Assembly (NCBI RefSeq): GCF_013760845.1
Contig: NZ_JACDUU010000002.1
Span: 248,001 to 312,000 of the forward strand
Direction of reading: 5' to 3'
Source: [Anoxybacillus] calidus
GTDB taxonomy: Bacteria; Bacillota; Bacilli; Bacillales; Anoxybacillaceae
DNA length: 64,000 nucleotides
Below the pieces are notes generated by a model. The model had not been told where the DNA came from. It saw only the letters and a list, made by a program, of their open reading frames with translations, and searched no databases. The translations under genes were made by a program, and so were the position numbers. This document shows, one piece after another, positions 61,010 to 64,000 of the stretch; within the stretch, counting starts at the first letter, position 1, and each line of letters starts with the position of its first letter.

Positions 61010-61738
61010 ATGAAAAAAGGACGTGCACGCCATTTGGTTATGAATGGATCGGGCATCTCTTCTGGCGGGAACTTCGATAAAGTCCGGATTAGAGGGGATG
61101 GAACCGTAAATGGGGAATTACATTGTCTGGAGTTGAAAGTGTTTGGGAGCGCTGACTTAAATGGAAAGGTATCGACCTCATCGTTTGAAATTTTTGGTCA
61201 AGGCTATATCGGGGAAGACATTGTAACTGAAAAGATGAAGATTTTCGGGGAGGCAGATATCCGCGGGAATGTATCGGTGAAACAGTTCAAACTCATCGGT
61301 TCAACGGAGATTCACGGCAAGCTGGTCGGCGGAGATATTCGTGTGAATGGCGAAACAACGGTTGAGGGTGATTGTGAAGCGGACCTCTTTCGTCTAAAAG
61401 GTGTTGTCCATATCGGCGGAATGTTGAACGCAGAAAAAGTTGAAATTCATTTGCACTTTGGAGATAGCCGAATTTCAGAAATCGGCGGTGAGAGCATTCA
61501 GGTGAGAAGAGGAAAATTTGGTGTATTCAAGCTTTTGAATTTATTTCAAAACCATGCTGCAGAGCTCTTGGTTGATAATATTGAAGGGGATGAGGTTTAT
61601 CTTGAGTATACGCGAGCGAAAGTAGTGAGGGGAAATCGGGTTACGATTGGTCCTGGCTGTGACATTGAGCTCGTAGAATACAAAAATGAATTTGTGCAAA
61701 ATGAAAAGGCGAAGGTAGCAGAAAGTCGAAAATTATAA
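61010..61738 (+). CDS. bacF: Bactofilin BacF (YhbF-like)
   Basis: 242-residue bactofilin, paralogue of the preceding gene with the same beta-helical repeats (GDGTVNGELHCLELKVFGSA, DLNGKVSTSSFEIFGQGYIG) and the same C-terminal signature GDEVYLEYTRAKVVRGNRVT, IGPGCDIELVEYK. ATG 61010 follows AAGGAGG. In B. subtilis BacE and BacF co-localise and are required for motility; here they would form mixed or parallel filaments. The gene for a DHA2 transporter follows 22 bases later, so the operon has four genes. Confidence 0.88.
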   Translation: MKKGRARHLVMNGSGISSGGNFDKVRIRGDGTVNGELHCLELKVFGSADLNGKVSTSSFEIFGQGYIGEDIVTEKMKIFGEADIRGNVSVKQFKLIGSTEIHGKLVGGDIRVNGETTVEGDCEADLFRLKGVVHIGGMLNAEKVEIHLHFGDSRISEIGGESIQVRRGKFGVFKLLNLFQNHAAELLVDNIEGDEVYLEYTRAKVVRGNRVTIGPGCDIELVEYKNEFVQNEKAKVAESRKL

Positions 61739-61760
61739 ATCAAGCAAAGGAGTGAGGGTA

Positions 61761-63290
61761 TTGGTGAGAACGATGGAGACGAAATTAGGATTTGTTGTTG
61801 CAGGACTTTTGTTAGGAATTTTTATTGCCTCAATGGATAATACGATTGTATCGACAGCCATGGGAACAATTGTCGCGGAACTGGGAGGTCTTGATAAGTT
61901 TGTTTGGGTGACATCGGCCTACATGGTCGCTGAAATGGCGGGAATGCCGATTTTCGGTAAACTGTCTGATATGTATGGCCGAAAACGCTTTTTTATTTTT
62001 GGGTTAGTGATGTTTCTCGTTGGCTCGATTTTATGCGGAATGGCGCAAAGTATCGAACAGCTAAGCATTTTCCGAGCGATTCAAGGAATTGGCGGCGGAG
62101 CGTTAGTGCCGATTGCCTTTACGATTATGTTTGACATCTTTCCTCCAGAAAAACGTGGAAAAATGGGTGGACTTTTCGGGGCAGTCTTTGGTTTATCAAG
62201 CATTTTTGGACCGTTGCTTGGCGCGTACATTACGGACTATTTAAACTGGCGCTGGGCGTTTTATATCAACATTCCTTTAGGACTTTTAGCATTCTTTCTT
62301 GTCATTGTGTATTACCGTGAATCGGCTAAGCATTCGAAGCAAAAAATTGATTGGTGGGGCGCTTTTACTCTCGTGCCGTCCATCGTTTGTTTAATGTTTG
62401 CACTAGAACTTGGCGGTAACAAATATGATTGGAATTCTCATATCATTATTGGATTGTTTTCTGCATTTGCTGTCTTATTCCTAGCGTTTCTATATGTGGA
62501 AACGAAAGCAGAGGAGCCAATTGTATCGTATCAAATGTTTAAAAAACGTTTATTTGCGACAAGTAATCTCATCGGGCTGTGTTCCGGTGCCGCTTTTATC
62601 GTCGCTGCTGTGTATATCCCGATTTTTATTCAAGGGGTGCTCGGCGGTTCGGCGACCAATTCAGGATTAGTTTTATTACCGATGATGCTTGGAACGACAG
62701 TATCTGCCCAATTAGGGGGCTTTTTAGCCAGTAAAATGAGCTATCGTAATGTCATGATTATATTCACAGTGATTTTTGTTGTAGGAATGTACTTATTAAG
62801 TACGCTATCGCCGGATACGACTCGCTTGACCGTTACGATGTATATGATTATTGCCGGGCTTGGAATCGGTGCTTCATTCTCGGTGCTCGGAATGGCAGCG
62901 ATCCACCATTTTGATGAAACGCAGCGGGGAGCAGCTAGTTCTACTAACTCGTTTGTACGTTCACTCGGCATGACGCTTGGAATTACGATCTTTGGAATTA
63001 TCCAGAGAAATCTTTTTACGAATAAATTAGCGGATGCTTTTCACGGAATGCCACAAGTTCCTCAAGGAGTAACATTTAAAGATCCGCGTGCGATTCTCTC
63101 ACCGGAAGCGCGTTCGCATATTCCGAAACCGGTACTTGAGCAAATCACAGCAGCGTTGTCCTCTTCGATTGCTCATACTTTTATGTGGGCCTTGGTTCCT
63201 GCAGTGTTGGCGCTCGTCTTCGTGTTTCTAATGGGAAATGAACGGTTAACAATCATGAGAAAAGATACACAAATCAGCAACTCGAATTAA
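61761..63290 (+). CDS. MFS drug efflux transporter (DHA2/EmrB-QacA family), second copy
   Basis: 509 residues, 14 membrane helices expected. Helix 1 has FIASMDNTIVSTAMG (membrane Asp), motif A GKLSDMYGRKRFF and motif C-like GIGGGALVPIAF. Three in-frame starts are possible: TTG 61761 (eight bases from AAAGGAG), GTG 61764 and ATG 61773; spacing favours the first two. It is homologous to, but not a recent duplicate of, the pump at 57748. It is cotranscribed with the bactofilin genes, an association worth noting. A bidirectional terminator follows. Confidence 0.9.
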   Translation: MVRTMETKLGFVVAGLLLGIFIASMDNTIVSTAMGTIVAELGGLDKFVWVTSAYMVAEMAGMPIFGKLSDMYGRKRFFIFGLVMFLVGSILCGMAQSIEQLSIFRAIQGIGGGALVPIAFTIMFDIFPPEKRGKMGGLFGAVFGLSSIFGPLLGAYITDYLNWRWAFYINIPLGLLAFFLVIVYYRESAKHSKQKIDWWGAFTLVPSIVCLMFALELGGNKYDWNSHIIIGLFSAFAVLFLAFLYVETKAEEPIVSYQMFKKRLFATSNLIGLCSGAAFIVAAVYIPIFIQGVLGGSATNSGLVLLPMMLGTTVSAQLGGFLASKMSYRNVMIIFTVIFVVGMYLLSTLSPDTTRLTVTMYMIIAGLGIGASFSVLGMAAIHHFDETQRGAASSTNSFVRSLGMTLGITIFGIIQRNLFTNKLADAFHGMPQVPQGVTFKDPRAILSPEARSHIPKPVLEQITAALSSSIAHTFMWALVPAVLALVFVFLMGNERLTIMRKDTQISNSN

Positions 63291-63338
63291 CTTAAAAAAA
63301 TTTACTGAAGGGACAAACTCGCTTGTTCTCGTAAAGCA

Positions 63339-63381
63339 CAAAGAGCAGAACTATTCCATGCATAGTTCTGCTCTTTTTTGT
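63339..63381. terminator. Bidirectional terminator
   Basis: AAAGAGCAGAACTATTCCATG / CATAGTTCTGCTCTTTTTT, cut here at its core stem AGAGCAGAACTA / TAGTTCTGCTCT. It lies between two convergent genes, with A-run and T-run on the two sides. Confidence 0.92.
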
Positions 63382-63387
63382 TGCCGC

Positions 63388-64000
63388 TTAAAAACTTGGG
63401 TAACTTTCTATAGGATAATATTTATGAGCACTAGACAGGGTGTTGACCATCTCACATAAAATTTCAATCGCCTGTTTTAACTCTTCTTGAGGAAGTCCAG
63501 CATAGCTTATACGGATATATTGATTCGGTACATGTGTCGGAAAGCAAGCGCTTCCTGGTAAAAATGAAAGTTGTTTCATATGACAATATTCCAAAAGAAG
63601 ATCAGCATGAACATGTTGAGGCAATTTTACCCAAATGGTATTTCCGCCATTCGGTGCACGAAAAGTCAGCTGTGATGAGTGTTGATGCAATAATTGGATA
63701 CATTGTTTTCCGCGATTCTTTAAATCCGTTCGCAAGTTTTGCAGAACGTTGTTTAATTCTTTCGATTGTAACAATCCCGCGATAATTTTTTGCGTTAATA
63801 ATGGCGAGCCTAAATCAGAAATGCTTTTAGCCGCGATAAGCTTTTCTAATAAAGGTCCTTCCGTGACTAACGCACCGATGCGGCAAGCAGGCGATAAAAA
63901 TTTGCTGAACCCTTTTAAATAAATGACATGACCGGACGTATCAAAACTTTTAATCGGAGCAGGAGGTTTTTCTTTAAAGTACAGTTCACTCCAAGGATCA
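63388..64000 (-). CDS. PLP-dependent aminotransferase-type protein, C-terminal part (possibly MocR regulator)
   Basis: The last 203 codons are in the window; the start lies beyond position 64000. The visible frame begins DPWSELYFKEKPPAPIKSFD, passes the PLP lysine in VIYLKGFSKFLSPACRIGAL, and continues through FRAPNGGNTIWVKLP, SFLPGSACFP and the carboxylate-binding Arg in YIRISYAGL. This is the large and small domain end of fold-type I aminotransferases. The FSK...RIG and PGSACF motifs are common in MocR-type GntR regulators and in 2-aminoadipate-like transaminases. The missing N-terminus would decide between them. Confidence 0.8.
   Translation of the reverse strand, partial: DPWSELYFKEKPPAPIKSFDTSGHVIYLKGFSKFLSPACRIGALVTEGPLLEKLIAAKSISDLGSPLLTQKIIAGLLQSKELNNVLQNLRTDLKNRGKQCIQLLHQHSSQLTFRAPNGGNTIWVKLPQHVHADLLLEYCHMKQLSFLPGSACFPTHVPNQYIRISYAGLPQEELKQAIEILCEMVNTLSSAHKYYPIESYPSF

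Noticed and set aside
57748-63290. Recent duplication of the two DHA2 pumps
   Set aside because: They share family motifs but differ in length (450 and 509 residues) and over most of the sequence; they are old paralogues.

Overview
The window is chromosomal DNA of a low-GC, endospore-forming member of the Bacillaceae. Protein similarity points to the Anoxybacillus / Parageobacillus / Geobacillus group. The evidence is the gene order (ymfF-ymfH-efpI-ymfJ-ymfK-ymfM-pgsA-cinA-recA-rny-ymdB-spoVS ... miaB-ricA-cotE-mutS-mutL), AGGAGG ribosome binding sites, frequent TTG/GTG starts, sporulation genes (spoVS, cotE, three yjcZ-type genes) and readable sigma-H, sigma-E and sigma-K type promoters. The species is an inference from remembered protein similarity, not from a search.

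Region 1 (1-29160) is conserved core. A nucleoside ABC transporter (nupO-nupP-nupQ) is followed by two M16-family peptidase homologues, the EF-P modification reductase, and the envelope and competence genes ymfJ, ymfK, ymfM (rodZ-like), pgsA and cinA. Then come recA (SOS box), RNase Y, the YmdB phosphodiesterase, SpoVS, a dipeptidase, a two-subunit 2-oxoacid:ferredoxin oxidoreductase, MiaB, RicA, a yoaS/yozG-type pair, CotE, MutS and MutL. A possible structured RNA or long leader lies between recA and rny.

Region 2 (29161-38090) is a degenerate integrative element sitting exactly at the 3' end of mutL. A 38-bp direct repeat with one mismatch (29123-29160 and 38053-38090) brackets it, and a hairpin terminator lies just beyond the right copy. 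An integrase gene with three frameshifts lies against the left repeat, and TGCCCAC-type repeats lie inside both ends. The element holds an ImmA-like peptidase, a small L,D-transpeptidase, a YjcZ peptide, a YmaF protein, an ArpU-type phage regulator, an intact IS3-family element, a CPBP protease and an alpha/beta hydrolase.

Region 3 (38091-49030) is accessory DNA rich in duplications and relics: two more yjcZ copies, a DUF421 protein, a broken membrane-protein gene, zinc-ribbon micro-ORF relics, fragments of a tyrosine recombinase and of arpU, a KimA-type potassium transporter, a DUF3231 protein, a WGxxGxxG surface peptide, a YdcF-like protein, a second CPBP protease copy, a polysaccharide deacetylase and a small membrane protein.

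Region 4 (49500-64000) looks functional again: an alkaline phosphatase behind a Pho-box-like array; a MerR-controlled fatty-acid catabolism set (acyl-CoA ligase, acyl-CoA dehydrogenase, enoyl-CoA hydratase); a broken and an intact acetyltransferase; a DHA2 efflux pump; a yhbD-bacE-bacF bactofilin operon ending in a second DHA2 pump; and the C-terminal part of a PLP-dependent aminotransferase-type gene. A family of 80-120 bp imperfect palindromes built on CTGACC/GGTCAG arms is scattered between genes across the whole window and often ends in T-runs.
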